The position numbers and the translations under genes were made by a program. Below, piece after piece: positions 1-9,122 of a DNA stretch of 64,000 nt; position 1 is the stretch's first letter; each line of letters begins with the position of its first letter. Location of the stretch: positions 558,001 to 622,000 of the forward strand of contig CAVSCR010000003.1 of NCBI GenBank assembly GCA_963726575.1. Reading direction: 5' to 3'. The notes below the pieces were generated by a model. The model had not been told where the DNA came from. It saw nothing but the letters and a program-made list of their open reading frames with translations, and ran no database searches. This DNA comes from CAVSCR01 sp963726575. Its GTDB lineage: Bacteria; Actinomycetota; Actinomycetes; JAHEKZ01.

Positions 1-428
1 CGGTGGCCCAACTGGTGCCGAACGCCGAGATCCTCGTGGTCACGACTCCCCAGCAGGCCGCGGCCGAGGTGGCCGAACGGGCGGGGACCATCGCGCTGCA
101 GACCCACCAACGGCTGACTGGCGTCATCGAGAACATGGCCTTCCTGCCCTGCCCGCACTGCGGCGAGGCGATCGACGTCTTCGGCACCGGCGGCGGCGCG
201 GCAGTGTCGGAGGCACTCACGCGGGCCGTTGGGGCGTCCGTGCCGCTGCTCGGCCAGATCCCGTTGGACCCGCGCCTGCGCGAAGGTGGCGACAGCGGCC
301 AACCACTCGTGCTCACCGACCCGGACTCGCCCGCGGCCATTGCGCTCACCCAGATCGCGACCCGGCTGGGCACCCGCGAACGCGGCCTGCTCGGCCAGTC
401 GTTGGGGCTCTCCCCCGCCCGCGCCTGA
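1..428 (+). CDS. mrp: Mrp/NBP35-type P-loop ATPase, C-terminal part (5' truncated by window)
   Basis: C-terminal ~140 residues of an Mrp/ApbC family ATPase, thought to carry or assemble iron-sulfur clusters in the cytoplasm. The reading frame is already open at the window edge and the first visible residues (AQLVPNAEILVVTTPQ) are internal to the family, so the Walker A region lies to the left. Visible family marks are the TTPQ segment, the VIENM motif and the CPHC pair that bridges a cluster between subunits, followed by the GGG and LLGQIPLDP segments. TGA ends the gene at 428. In Mycobacterium tuberculosis mrp lies close to tatB and htrA; here about 24 kb of accessory genes separate them. 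Confidence 0.93.
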   Translation, partial: VAQLVPNAEILVVTTPQQAAAEVAERAGTIALQTHQRLTGVIENMAFLPCPHCGEAIDVFGTGGGAAVSEALTRAVGASVPLLGQIPLDPRLREGGDSGQPLVLTDPDSPAAIALTQIATRLGTRERGLLGQSLGLSPARA

Positions 429-587
429 CACTCGCCCAACCCCAGGGGTGAGGAGACCAGCACCGTGCGGCAGCAGGTGATCTGTGAGCAGTAGGCCGAG
501 AGCCGAGCGGGTCGATGCGGTGGTGGTGTTCGCGATCAGTCGGGCCAGCCGCAACACGTCGCATTGCTGGAGTTCAAGCGGCTGTGC
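429..587. other. Short intergenic gap between mrp and the phosphoesterase
   Basis: The two genes converge here. I see no RNA gene, no convincing coding sequence and no strong hairpin. Confidence 0.5.
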
Positions 588-1583
588 TCAGGGCTTGAGG
601 CCGAAGAGCGCGTCGTCGCGGATCGAGTTGACGCTGCCGGCCGCGTTCCCGAGCAGCGGGTTGTCGTAGCCGACCATCTGCTGGACGCCTTTGAGCACCG
701 AGTAGTGGTTGTAGGCCACCGAGGACACGCCACCGATCTGCGTGTACGGCGTGATGATGATGAGCGGCACGAAGAAATTGGAGGCGTTGCCCTCGTCCCA
801 GGTGATGATGATCGCGGTGTCGCCGGCCTGGTACGACGCTGAGTTGAGCAGCTGGGGGATGAAGACCTTGGCCCAGTTGTCGCCGTTCTGGATCCGCTGC
901 GAGATGGTGCTGTTCGGCACCTTGTGCATGATGTCGTTCTTGTTGGGGATGATCAGGTTGAACTGCGCGGACAGCGTCGTCGCGGCGGCCGCGGGGAAGG
1001 GCTGGTCGTAGAGCGAGCAGGTCGTGTTCTGGGTGCGGGTGTAGTAGTGGTACGGCGCGTGGTTGTCCACGTAGTCCGTGGTCCCGGCGGGTGCGCAGTT
1101 GGCGGGCGCAGACTCGTCCCACTCCGCAGCGTTCGCGCCCATGAGCTCGAAGATGCTCTTCGACGCCTGGGGCCAGACGGAGGACGGCTTGTTAGCGGTG
1201 ATCGGGGTGAGTTTGGTGCACAGCCCGTTGCTGTCGATAGCGGTGCAGCCGGTGTAGCCCGAGGTCAGGGCCACGTAGTTGGCCAGGCTCGTGGTCGACA
1301 ACGACAGGTCGTTCTTGGAGTAGCTGCACGCCTTGATCAGCGAGTTCAGGTACGGCGCGTCGGATGTGTTGCCGACGATCCTCTTCAGCGGCTTGTTCTC
1401 GAACATGATCAGCGCCACGTGCGAGTACGTCGTCGGCGCGTTGGCGGTCGGGAGGGCACCGCACGGTGCGGATGCGGGGATGCTTGGCGCCGCGGCAACC
1501 GAGGCCGTTCCGGTCGCGACGACAACCGGGGCGGCGATGGCCACGGCAGCGGCCGCTAAGGCAAGTCGGTGGAGCCTACTCAT
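588..1583 (-). CDS. Secreted phosphoesterase (acid phosphatase/phospholipase C-like, PF04185 type)
   Basis: 331-residue exported hydrolase. Residues 1–31 form a Sec signal peptide (Arg near the start, long Ala/Val core, AAA cleavage area). The mature part has family marks: HVALIMFENK near the N-terminus (metal/nucleophile region of alkaline-phosphatase superfamily phosphoesterases), NSLIKACSYS, LANYVALTSG, FNLIIPNKNDIMH and TAIIITWDEG near the C-terminus, with NHYSVLKGVQQ after it. A phosphate monoester or phospholipid head group is the expected substrate; which one cannot be read from sequence. A GAGAGGGG ribosome site precedes the ATG. It is transcribed leftward from the same side as the neighbouring beta-propeller gene, 25 bp away, and may be co-transcribed with it. 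Confidence 0.85.
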   Translation of the reverse strand: MSRLHRLALAAAAVAIAAPVVVATGTASVAAAPSIPASAPCGALPTANAPTTYSHVALIMFENKPLKRIVGNTSDAPYLNSLIKACSYSKNDLSLSTTSLANYVALTSGYTGCTAIDSNGLCTKLTPITANKPSSVWPQASKSIFELMGANAAEWDESAPANCAPAGTTDYVDNHAPYHYYTRTQNTTCSLYDQPFPAAAATTLSAQFNLIIPNKNDIMHKVPNSTISQRIQNGDNWAKVFIPQLLNSASYQAGDTAIIITWDEGNASNFFVPLIIITPYTQIGGVSSVAYNHYSVLKGVQQMVGYDNPLLGNAAGSVNSIRDDALFGLKP

Positions 1584-1608
1584 GAGGTGCCCCTCTCTAC
1601 CTGTTCTT

Positions 1609-2763
1609 CTAGTGAGTGTCGAAGTGCGCCAGGTGTGCGACGGCGAGGTCGTTGACGTGGGTGAAGTCCCCGCCCATCCACAGGTCGTGCGTTGCCGGGT
1701 CGACTATGGCGACCAGGATCCCGAAGGGGCTGTCGAAGGCCGGAGCCCAGCCGGTCAGTTGACCGCTGACCAGCGAGACCTCAATAGCCTTGCGGCGCTG
1801 GAGCGGCGCGTCGCAGATGAACGGTGCCCCGGCTCCGGTACCGCCGACGCAGTAGTTGGTGAAGTGCCCGCCGCCCCACACGGAGTCGCCGTCGATCGCG
1901 ACCGCCTGCACGTTCCCGTCGAGCTGGTAGGTCGGCTGCTGGTGAGTGCCGTCCAGGTTGAAGATGTCCAGGTGCCCGCCATGCCCGCCGCCGCCGGCGT
2001 ACACACCGTCCCGGTCTGCCTCCAGGTCCAGGATCGGGTACTGCGCGTTCGGTACGAAGGCCGGGTCGTTGGCCCCGGTGTTGGCGTTGACCGCGCCGAG
2101 GTAGGGGTAGGCGCCACTGCCGTTGAGCGTGGTGAACGACCCGCCAACGTATACGTCGTTGGCGTCGGCGCTCAGCGCCAACGTGAAGACCTTGCCGCTG
2201 GCCTTGGGCTGCCACGCGGTGCTGAGGTTGCCGGTCGCTAGGTCGAAGGCCGCCAGCTTGGTGCGGGATTGGCCGTTGACCTTGTTGAACTCGCCCCCGA
2301 TGTAGAGCGTCGTGGACGACACGAGCATCCCCAGGATCGGCTTGTCCACGGAGGGGTTGAACGGCAGGACGGCTGCCGTGGTCGCGTCCAGAGCAGCAAG
2401 CCGAACCCTTGACTGCCCGCCGACGTGCGTGAAGCTACCGCCCGCGTAGACGGTCGAGCCGGACACCTCCAGGTCGGCCACGTTGCCGTCCGTAGCTGCA
2501 GTCCATGCCAGCAGGTCACAGCTCGCGGTGTCCACTGCTGCCAACCCTCCCCGGACCCGGGAGACACCGGACCGATCCACGACGTGGGTGAAGGTCCCCC
2601 CGATGTACAGCGTCCCCCCACTGATGGCCATGGCATCGACGCGGCCGTCGGGCTGGGCGCAGGGACGGGTCGGGTTGTCGGTCACGGATGCATATGCCGT
2701 CGATGCGGCGCCAACCAGCAGAACCGACGAGGCCACACAAGCAAGCAAGGTCCGAGCGCGCAT
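1609..2763 (-). CDS. Secreted beta-propeller (delta-60-like repeat) protein
   Basis: 384-residue secreted protein with signal peptide at residues 1–26 (cleavage after YAS). The rest consists of about seven repeats of a 45–50 residue unit that carries GG(T/S/E/D)F(T/N)xV followed by an RxxLAAxD strand, for example GGTFTHV, GGSFTHV, GGEFNKV, GGSFTTL, GGHFTNY and GGDFTHV. This is the pattern of the domain-of-unknown-function delta-60/beta-propeller proteins; seven units fit one propeller. No catalytic motif is visible, so a binding or structural role outside the cell is an inference. It is a paralogue of the two genes that follow on the other strand. Two Cys pairs in the mature part could form disulfides. 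Confidence 0.78.
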   Translation of the reverse strand: MRARTLLACVASSVLLVGAASTAYASVTDNPTRPCAQPDGRVDAMAISGGTLYIGGTFTHVVDRSGVSRVRGGLAAVDTASCDLLAWTAATDGNVADLEVSGSTVYAGGSFTHVGGQSRVRLAALDATTAAVLPFNPSVDKPILGMLVSSTTLYIGGEFNKVNGQSRTKLAAFDLATGNLSTAWQPKASGKVFTLALSADANDVYVGGSFTTLNGSGAYPYLGAVNANTGANDPAFVPNAQYPILDLEADRDGVYAGGGGHGGHLDIFNLDGTHQQPTYQLDGNVQAVAIDGDSVWGGGHFTNYCVGGTGAGAPFICDAPLQRRKAIEVSLVSGQLTGWAPAFDSPFGILVAIVDPATHDLWMGGDFTHVNDLAVAHLAHFDTH

Positions 2764-3485
2764 TCAGAGTTCCCAGGGTCGAAGGACAGGGTCATACACT
2801 CGCTGTTCCAGCACCAGTCGGCTCGGCCCCCGAACCCGGCGTCACCGGAACTTCCCGGACTGTAAGCCTTTGCGCCTGACTCGTGCGGGGTGTTCAAGAA
2901 GCTTGCAGATCGTCGACCTACTGCTACCCAGCGCAATGAACGAGGACGCTCGATGTCGGCGTCTCGTCGGCGTCTTCAACTTCTCTTGCGCCGGAGCCTG
3001 CCGCAGACGTGCAGTCGCCAATCTGATTCTTGGACTCCACCACTTTGGGCGGGGGTGCCCGACGAGGCACTTCCGGCAAGTGCAGTGGAGCACGTGGGCG
3101 CGGCAACCTGGATCGAACGTGTCGCAGGCGTCCCGACGTCGGCCGTCATGCGTCGTGCGTCGGCTGCGGACGAACCCCTTTCACGACGGTCTTGCGATTC
3201 AGGTCGCGCAGGTACCGGCCGGAATCCGCACATTGCGTCGTTGACGTGGAGCTGCTCAACCACTTGGCCCGGTCTTGCGGAGATGGACGAGCAGATTGGA
3301 CGTCGTCGACTGCACGAGAGCACCCCTTCGGTTTGTGACGTTGCGTAGCCGTCGCCGCACATCGAGTGAGGATGCATCGTCCGAGCCGGTGAAGTCTCGG
3401 TGCTTGCCTGCGGGGCCGCATCGGGATCGTGAACCCTGCGCTTGATCGGGTGCTGCGGGCGCCCCACCAACCCACGAGGACGACG
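2764..3485. other. Long intergenic region without a recognisable gene (722 bp)
   Basis: Separates two divergent beta-propeller genes and must hold both promoters. Open frames on both strands here give Arg/Ser-rich products without family marks and with no ribosome site, so I do not call them. One stretch near 3190–3260 reads on the minus strand as RDLNRKTVVKG, possibly the remnant of something older, but I cannot identify it. A TTCGATC string near 3100 resembles a tRNA T-loop but the flanks do not pair. Confidence 0.4.
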
Positions 3486-5801
3486 ATGAAGTTGCGCTTG
3501 TTGAGCACGGTGTCCCTCACGGCCGCCGCTGTGGTGGCGATGGCGGTGCCGGCGTTCGCCGGGCCCCCTGCGCTGAGCTACACACCGGACCCGCAGTTCT
3601 GGGGGACCAACGGCCGCGTGATGCAGATCCTGCCGGCCGGCGACAAGGTGATCCTGGCCGGCAGCTTCGACTACATCGGCCCGCAGACTGGGTACGGCGT
3701 CGGCGTTGACGAGTCGGCCGGAACCATGCTGCCCGGCGCTCCAATCGTCAACGGAACGGTCTACTCCGCGATCCCGGACGGCGACGGTGGCTGGTACATC
3801 GGCGGCGACTTCACCAGTGTCGGCGGCGTCTACCGGCACAACGCGGCTGAGATCGCGGCCGACGGCACGCTCACGCACTGGAACCCGTCGCCCGATGGCC
3901 CGGTGTACGCGCTCGCGGTCACCGACGGCTCGGTGGTTCTCGGCGGGGCCTTCGCCACCGTCGACACCCTGACCGCCAACCGACTGGCGGCGGTCGACCC
4001 GGACCACATCGGCGACCTCACTCCGGGCTGGAGCGCCAGCGCCGACGCGCCTGTGCGCGCCCTTGTCCCCACCGCGCAAGGCCTGCTGGTCGGTGGCGAC
4101 TTCTCGTCGGTCAACGGGCAGGCCCACCGTGGCCTGGCCCGCATCAACGGGGGCACCGGCTCCCTCGACACCACGTTCACCGCCACCGCGAACGCGTCGG
4201 TGCGCACCATCGCGCTCACGCCGGACGCCAGCGGCGCCTACGTCGGCGGAGCCTTCACCGCCGTCGGCCCGTCCGGAAGCCAGCAGGGCCGCAACCGGCT
4301 GGCCGAGGTGGACACGGCAACCGGTGCACTGCAGGGGTGGAGCCCGGGTTCGGACAACACCGTGACGAGCCTGGCCGTCGACCCGTCGGCGGGAACCGTT
4401 TATGCCGGTGGTCTGTTCGGAACCGTTGGTGGCGTCAGCCGTGCGTACCTGGCCGGGATCGGCTCGGACGGCAGCACCACCGCGTTCGACGCCGCGCTCA
4501 ACGGATGCAGCACGCCGCACATCACGAAGTACACGCACCGGGACCCGCCCTGCCTCCCCGAGGTGGACGCGCTGTCCATCGACAACGGGCTGCTGTTCGT
4601 GGGTGGTCGGTTCGGCAACGTCGGACTCGCGCAGCGGCACGACGCAGCCGCCTTCTCGCTGTCCGACCTGAGCGTCGCGACGTGGAACCCGGTGGCGTCC
4701 AACCGGCCGCTCGTCCTGTCGCCGAGCAACGGGAACATGTTCGTCGGCGGTGAGCTCACCAGCGTCAACGGGCTGGTCCGCCAGCACATCGCCGCGCTCG
4801 ACGCCGTGACCGGAGAAGGCATCCCCAGCTGGCAGGCGGACACCGACAATGCCGTGCTGACCTTGCTCCTGTCACCGGACGGCTCGACGGTGTACCTCGG
4901 CGGCCACTTCTCCAACGTGGACGGCCTCAAGCACCACAGGCTCGCGGCGGTCCACACCGCGGACGGGTCGCTGGTCCCTGGCTTCCGACCCGCGCCGAAC
5001 AACGACGTGCTGTCGCTGGCCTGGGGCAACAACGCCCTCTACGTCGCCGGCCAGTTCATTCGGGTGGGCCAGGTGGATCGCAGTCACGTCGCCAAGCTCG
5101 ATCCGACGACCGGCGCCGTGGACACCTCGTTCACCGCGAACACGGTGGGTCCGGCCGGGCACCTGACGGCGAATGGCATGGTCGAGTCGATCGCGGTCGC
5201 GCCGGATGGCAGCAAGGTGTACCTCGGCGGTCCGTTCGACACGGTCAACGGGGTCTTCCACCGCGGCATTGCGGTGGTGAACGGCCTGACCGGAGCGATG
5301 CTGCCCAACCAGCTCGGCGGGATCCAGAAGTGCTGGACCAACGGCGACTGGCTGGTGCACCTGTACCTGTCGCCGGACGGCAAGCGGCTGTACGGCGGGG
5401 ACGTGTGCCCCGACTACATCTACCAGTGGGACGCGGTCAACCTGTCGACGCCGGCGAAGCCGACCGGGCTCAACTGGAAGACGTCGTGCAACGGCGGGAT
5501 GCAGGGGGTCCTGGAGATCAACGGCACGTTCTACTACGGCTCGCACGGCGGTGACAAGGGTCGCGGCGGGTACTGCTGGGCGTCGCCGACGAACCAGACC
5601 CGGGTGTCGCAGCAGCGCTTCTTCGAGTTCGATGCGACAACGGGTGCGCTGCTCCCTGGCCGTACCGAGTTCGACACCGCCATGGGCGTGTGGTCGTTCG
5701 CCGCGGGTCCGACCGGACTCCTGGTGGGTGGTGACTTCACGTGGTCCGGCAACACCGACCAGGTGCACAAGGGTCTGGTGCTGCTGCCAGGGACCCCCTG
5801 A
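3486..5801 (+). CDS. Large secreted beta-propeller (delta-60-like repeat) protein
   Basis: 771-residue exported protein. The ATG at 3486 is chosen because GAGGA lies just upstream and it starts a classic signal peptide (MKLRLLSTV... cleavage after AFA); the longer frame upstream is not protein-like. About twelve repeats follow, each with a GG-F-x-x-V core and an R-x-x-LAAVD type strand (GGDFTSVGG, GGAFATVD, GGDFSSVNG, GGAFTAVG, GGLFGTVGG, GGRFGNVG, GGELTSVNG, GGHFSNVDG, GGPFDTVNG, GGDFTWSG), enough for one large or two propellers. Residues ~610–720 hold a Trp/Cys-rich insertion (KCWTNGDWLVHLYL, SCNGGMQG, GGYCWAS) that could form disulfides. No enzyme motif is seen. Paralogue of the genes at 1609 and 5987; probably cell-surface or matrix associated (inference). 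Confidence 0.82.
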   Translation: MKLRLLSTVSLTAAAVVAMAVPAFAGPPALSYTPDPQFWGTNGRVMQILPAGDKVILAGSFDYIGPQTGYGVGVDESAGTMLPGAPIVNGTVYSAIPDGDGGWYIGGDFTSVGGVYRHNAAEIAADGTLTHWNPSPDGPVYALAVTDGSVVLGGAFATVDTLTANRLAAVDPDHIGDLTPGWSASADAPVRALVPTAQGLLVGGDFSSVNGQAHRGLARINGGTGSLDTTFTATANASVRTIALTPDASGAYVGGAFTAVGPSGSQQGRNRLAEVDTATGALQGWSPGSDNTVTSLAVDPSAGTVYAGGLFGTVGGVSRAYLAGIGSDGSTTAFDAALNGCSTPHITKYTHRDPPCLPEVDALSIDNGLLFVGGRFGNVGLAQRHDAAAFSLSDLSVATWNPVASNRPLVLSPSNGNMFVGGELTSVNGLVRQHIAALDAVTGEGIPSWQADTDNAVLTLLLSPDGSTVYLGGHFSNVDGLKHHRLAAVHTADGSLVPGFRPAPNNDVLSLAWGNNALYVAGQFIRVGQVDRSHVAKLDPTTGAVDTSFTANTVGPAGHLTANGMVESIAVAPDGSKVYLGGPFDTVNGVFHRGIAVVNGLTGAMLPNQLGGIQKCWTNGDWLVHLYLSPDGKRLYGGDVCPDYIYQWDAVNLSTPAKPTGLNWKTSCNGGMQGVLEINGTFYYGSHGGDKGRGGYCWASPTNQTRVSQQRFFEFDATTGALLPGRTEFDTAMGVWSFAAGPTGLLVGGDFTWSGNTDQVHKGLVLLPGTP

Positions 5802-5828
5802 TCGCTGGGCTGTCCCGGGGGAAGACCA

Positions 5829-5864
5829 GTCGCCGTTGGTGATCTGACGGTCACCGGCGGCGAC
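5829..5864 (+). terminator. Hairpin downstream of the large beta-propeller gene
   Basis: GTCGCCG-TT-GGTGA pairs with TCACC-GG-CGGCGAC (12 of 14 positions, small internal mismatch, short loop), 27 bp after the stop codon. There is no T tract, as usual for high-GC actinobacterial terminators. Confidence 0.5.
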
Positions 5865-5986
5865 TGTCATCCCCCGAACGGCTGGCGTCTGCTCCAGGTT
5901 CGTTCAAGGACTGGGTCGTTGGGGACCGCCGGCCATACCGTGAGCCGGTCCGTCGCCCGACGGCGGCCCGGAATGAGGGGGAACAG

Positions 5987-8132
5987 ATGACCGCAACGGA
6001 CCAGCGTCGGTCGCACCGGTTCGACGCCCGAACACCGGGCGTCGCATGTGGCGCGGTCTCGCCGTCGTGGTGGCGGCTGCCCTCTCGGTGGTCGGCCTGG
6101 CCGGCGCGGCAACCGCCGCGCCGATCACGGCACCGGCCCGGACGTGGTCGGTCAACGGTCAGGTGAATGCCATCCTCCCGGTGGGTGACCGCATCTATGT
6201 CGGCGGCACCTTCACCGCAGTCACCGACACGTCGGGCATCTCCTACCCGGTGTCGAACCTCGCGGTGTTCGAACGGTCCACCGGCGCGGCGGACGTCGAC
6301 TTCGACGCCGACCCCACGGGACACGGTCACGTCGCTGGCCACGGACGGGACCGAGCTGTACCTCGGCGGGTCGTTCAACGCCGTCGCCAACGGAGGCATC
6401 GCCTACCCACGCATCAACGTGGCAGCGGTCGACCTCACCACCGGGCTGCTCAGCACCACCTGGCGCCCCACGGTGATCGGCGGCCAGGTCGACAACGTGA
6501 CCTACTCGGCGGCCACCAACTCGGTGTACCTGGGCGGCGTCTTCACGCAGGTCAAGGACCCCACGAACACCTACTCGCCGACGTCGTACCTGGCCAGCAT
6601 CGATGCCTCCACCGGCCTCATCAACGTCGGGTTCGCGCCGACCCCGACCGCCCCGATCGGGCAGACGGGGCGGGTGCGAACGATCAACGTGGCGGCCGAC
6701 GGCAGCGGCCTGTACATCGGCGGCGACTTCACGTCCGTCGGCGGGCAGCTGCGCACGAAGTCGATCGCCCGGATCGACCCGGTGACGGGTGCGGTCGATC
6801 CCACGTTCCAGCCGGCCCCGACCAACATGTCCGGGTACTCGCCGGTCTTCGACATCGTCTCTGACAGCAACAACCTCTACGTCGCCGCGGCAGGGTCAGG
6901 CGGTGCGTGCACGGCGCTCACCGCCTCGACCGGAGCTGCCGTGTGGAGCCACCACGCCAACGGCGACATGCAGTCGATCCGGCTGATCGGCTCGACCGTC
7001 TACTGCGGCGGCCACTACAGCGGCACCGCCTCGTTCGACGGCCTCACCCGCAACAAGATCGCCGCGGTCGACGCAGTGACCGGAACGATCCTGTCGTTCG
7101 CCCCGAACGTGAACAGCGCCCTCGGTGTGTGGAGCATGGGGTCGCAGCCCGGTGACTCGACGCTCTACCTCGGCGGCGACTTCACGAAGGTCGGCGAGCG
7201 TCAACCAGCCGCACTTCGCGATGTTCCCGGACGCCGCCGACGCTGACCACGCCCGGCGCACCGAGGTCGCTGGTCGCCCAGGCGGGCAACCAGACGGTCT
7301 GGCTGTCCTGGCTCTACCCGTCCAGCGACGGCGGGTCACCGATCACGCGCTTCAAGGTGTATCGGTCCACGACGCCGGGCGGTGAGAACTTCGCCAGGCC
7401 ACCCGGTGGCAACGATCAACGTGGGCAGGTCCACGAGCTTCAACGTACCAGGACTCGACGGTCGTCGAACGACACGACGTACTACTACCAGGTGTTGGCG
7501 ATCAGTGCGATGGGCACGGGGCCGGCCTCGGACGAGGACATGGCCACGCCCGGCACGTCCATCGTGGAGTTCCCGCCGACCGCGCCGGTGTCGTTCCTGG
7601 TCACCAACCCGCCTGGTTCGATGCAGCTCAACTGGAACCCGCCGTTGGACAACGGTGGCTCTCCGATCCTGAGCTACAACGTCTACCGGTCGACCTCACC
7701 AGGCGACGAAGGGACGGTCCCCTACGCCAGCGGAGTCACCGGGCAGAAGCTTCTCCGACGTGTACAACCTGGTGGCCGGAACGACGTACTACTACCAGAT
7801 CTCCGCGGTGACCTCGGCCGGCGAGGGAGAGCTCAGCTACGAGACGTCGGCAGTGGAGCTAGCCCGGCAAGCCCGGACCTCCGGTCCTCTCCGCCACGTA
7901 CAGCGCGGGCGTGGTCCACCTGACCTGGCTCGTGCCGCCGGACGGCGGTTCGCCGCTCACGAAGTACGTGCTGACCCGCAACACGGTCCGGCTGCAGAAC
8001 CCGGCCAAGACCGCCACGTCCGCGAACGATGCCGCGGTGCAGTCCGGCCAGCAGTACACGTACCAGCTCAAGGCCCTGAACGCCTACGGCAGCGGTCAGC
8101 TGTCGAACAAGGTCACGGTGGTCATCCCCTAG
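5987..8132 (+). pseudogene. Secreted beta-propeller protein with three C-terminal FN3 domains, interrupted by about seven frame changes
   Basis: Third member of the propeller family. GAGGGGGAACAG precedes an ATG at 5987; the signal-peptide segment (MWRGLAVVVAAALSVV) is in another frame from 6046. Coding signal then switches frame near 6316, 7196, 7235, 7390, 7455, 7745 and 7868. Joined, it reads as a signal peptide, six propeller repeats (GGTFTAV, GGSFNAV, GGVFTQV, GGDFTSVGG, GGHYSG, GGDFTKVGSVNQ) and three fibronectin type III domains (each with WLSW/LNW/LTW, SPI..(Y/F).VYRS, TTYYYQ(V/I)xA, G.G..S). Six of the seven internal shifts look like single extra bases and one like a missing base; most are not in homopolymers. 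Stop at 8130–8132. Either real decay or an error-rich stretch of assembly; neighbouring genes are intact. Confidence 0.75.
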
Positions 8133-8300
8133 ACGGCGGAACCGGACGCCCATAGTCCGCGTCGGGGACGAAGGGCGGACCAGCGGACCCTCGCTGGTAT
8201 CTGGTGGCCGGCCTGACGCTCGGTAGTCACGGGACACATCAGTGCCCGTGACGCCAGGGACGACAATCGACCGACGCCCGGACGGGCCGGGGAGGTGCAC
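8133..8300 (+). other. Promoter-side gap before the sulfotransferase/polymerase operon
   Basis: 168 bp that should contain the promoter of the rightward operon. No convincing -35/-10 pair stands out. A strong GGGGAGG ribosome site at 8289–8295 ends it. Confidence 0.35.
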
Positions 8301-9122
8301 GTGGCTGCGACGCTGGTCGACGCCGCCACCGTGCTGCGGGCGCGCCTCCGTCGCCTGGGCTCGGTCCCGAGCTTCCTGGTCATCGGCGGCAAGCGCTGTG
8401 GGTCCACGTCGTTGACCTCGTGGATCTTTCAGCACCCGGACGTAGCGCCATGCCGCGCCGAGAAGGGAACCCACTACTTCGACGTTCACCACCACCGTGG
8501 CTGGCGCTGGTATCGCAGCGCCTTCCCGACCGTAGCGGCGGGTCAGATCACCGGCGAGGGGAGCCCCTACTACTCCTTCCACCCCGCGAGCCTCGACTGG
8601 ATCGCCACCGAGCTGCCAGACGTCAAGCTGCTCCTTGTCCTGCGCGAGCCATCTGCCCGCGCGTACTCGCACTACAACTACAACGTGAAGCGCGGCTTCG
8701 AGGACCTCCCGTTCGAAGAGGCGCTCGATGTCGAGGATGAACGGTTGGCCGGCGAGGATGTCCGGTTGCTCGCCGATCCCGAATACCCGGCATGGAACTT
8801 CCGCCACTTCGGTTACCTCGCCCGCGGCCACTACGACGACCACGTGGCGAATGTCCTCGCACGCTTTCCTGCCGACCAGCTCCTCGTGGTCAAGAGCGAG
8901 GCGCTGTTCACCGACCCCACCACCGAGCTGGCGCAGGTGTGGAAGTACCTGGGTCTGCGGGAGGTGACGCTGAGCGGCCTCACCGCGCACAAGCAGATGA
9001 GCTACGAGAAGCCGATCCCGGACGCCGCGCGCGAACGCCTGACCGAGTACTACGCCCCCCGGCTGCGGCGCCTCTACGCCTCGGCCGTGATCGACTTCAC
9101 CTGGCCCGAGGCGGCGGCGTGA
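8301..9122 (+). CDS. PAPS-dependent sulfotransferase (carbohydrate/heparan-type)
   Basis: 273-residue cytoplasmic sulfotransferase. GTG at 8301 is preferred over GTG 8295 because GGGGAGG then sits at normal spacing. The 5'-phosphosulfate-binding loop is GGKRCGSTSLTSWIFQHPD (residues ~27–45), the 3'-phosphate-binding motif is LREPSARAYSHYNY (~113–126) as in heparan-sulfate-type enzymes, and a late RFPADQLLVVKSEALF motif gives the third conserved block. It would move sulfate from PAPS to a sugar hydroxyl or amine. It overlaps the next gene (GTGA), a polymerase/ligase, which places it in a surface-polysaccharide operon. One of five sulfotransferases in this locus, none a close copy of another. 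Confidence 0.85.
   Translation: MAATLVDAATVLRARLRRLGSVPSFLVIGGKRCGSTSLTSWIFQHPDVAPCRAEKGTHYFDVHHHRGWRWYRSAFPTVAAGQITGEGSPYYSFHPASLDWIATELPDVKLLLVLREPSARAYSHYNYNVKRGFEDLPFEEALDVEDERLAGEDVRLLADPEYPAWNFRHFGYLARGHYDDHVANVLARFPADQLLVVKSEALFTDPTTELAQVWKYLGLREVTLSGLTAHKQMSYEKPIPDAARERLTEYYAPRLRRLYASAVIDFTWPEAAA

Noticed and set aside
3090..3125. T-loop-like TTCGATC string suggesting a tRNA
   Set aside because: Bases on the two sides do not form a 5-bp T stem and no acceptor or anticodon arms can be drawn.
2976..4787. Minus-strand open frame of about 600 codons opposite the large propeller gene
   Set aside because: Arg/Val/Gly-rich antisense translation; the plus strand has signal peptide and repeats.
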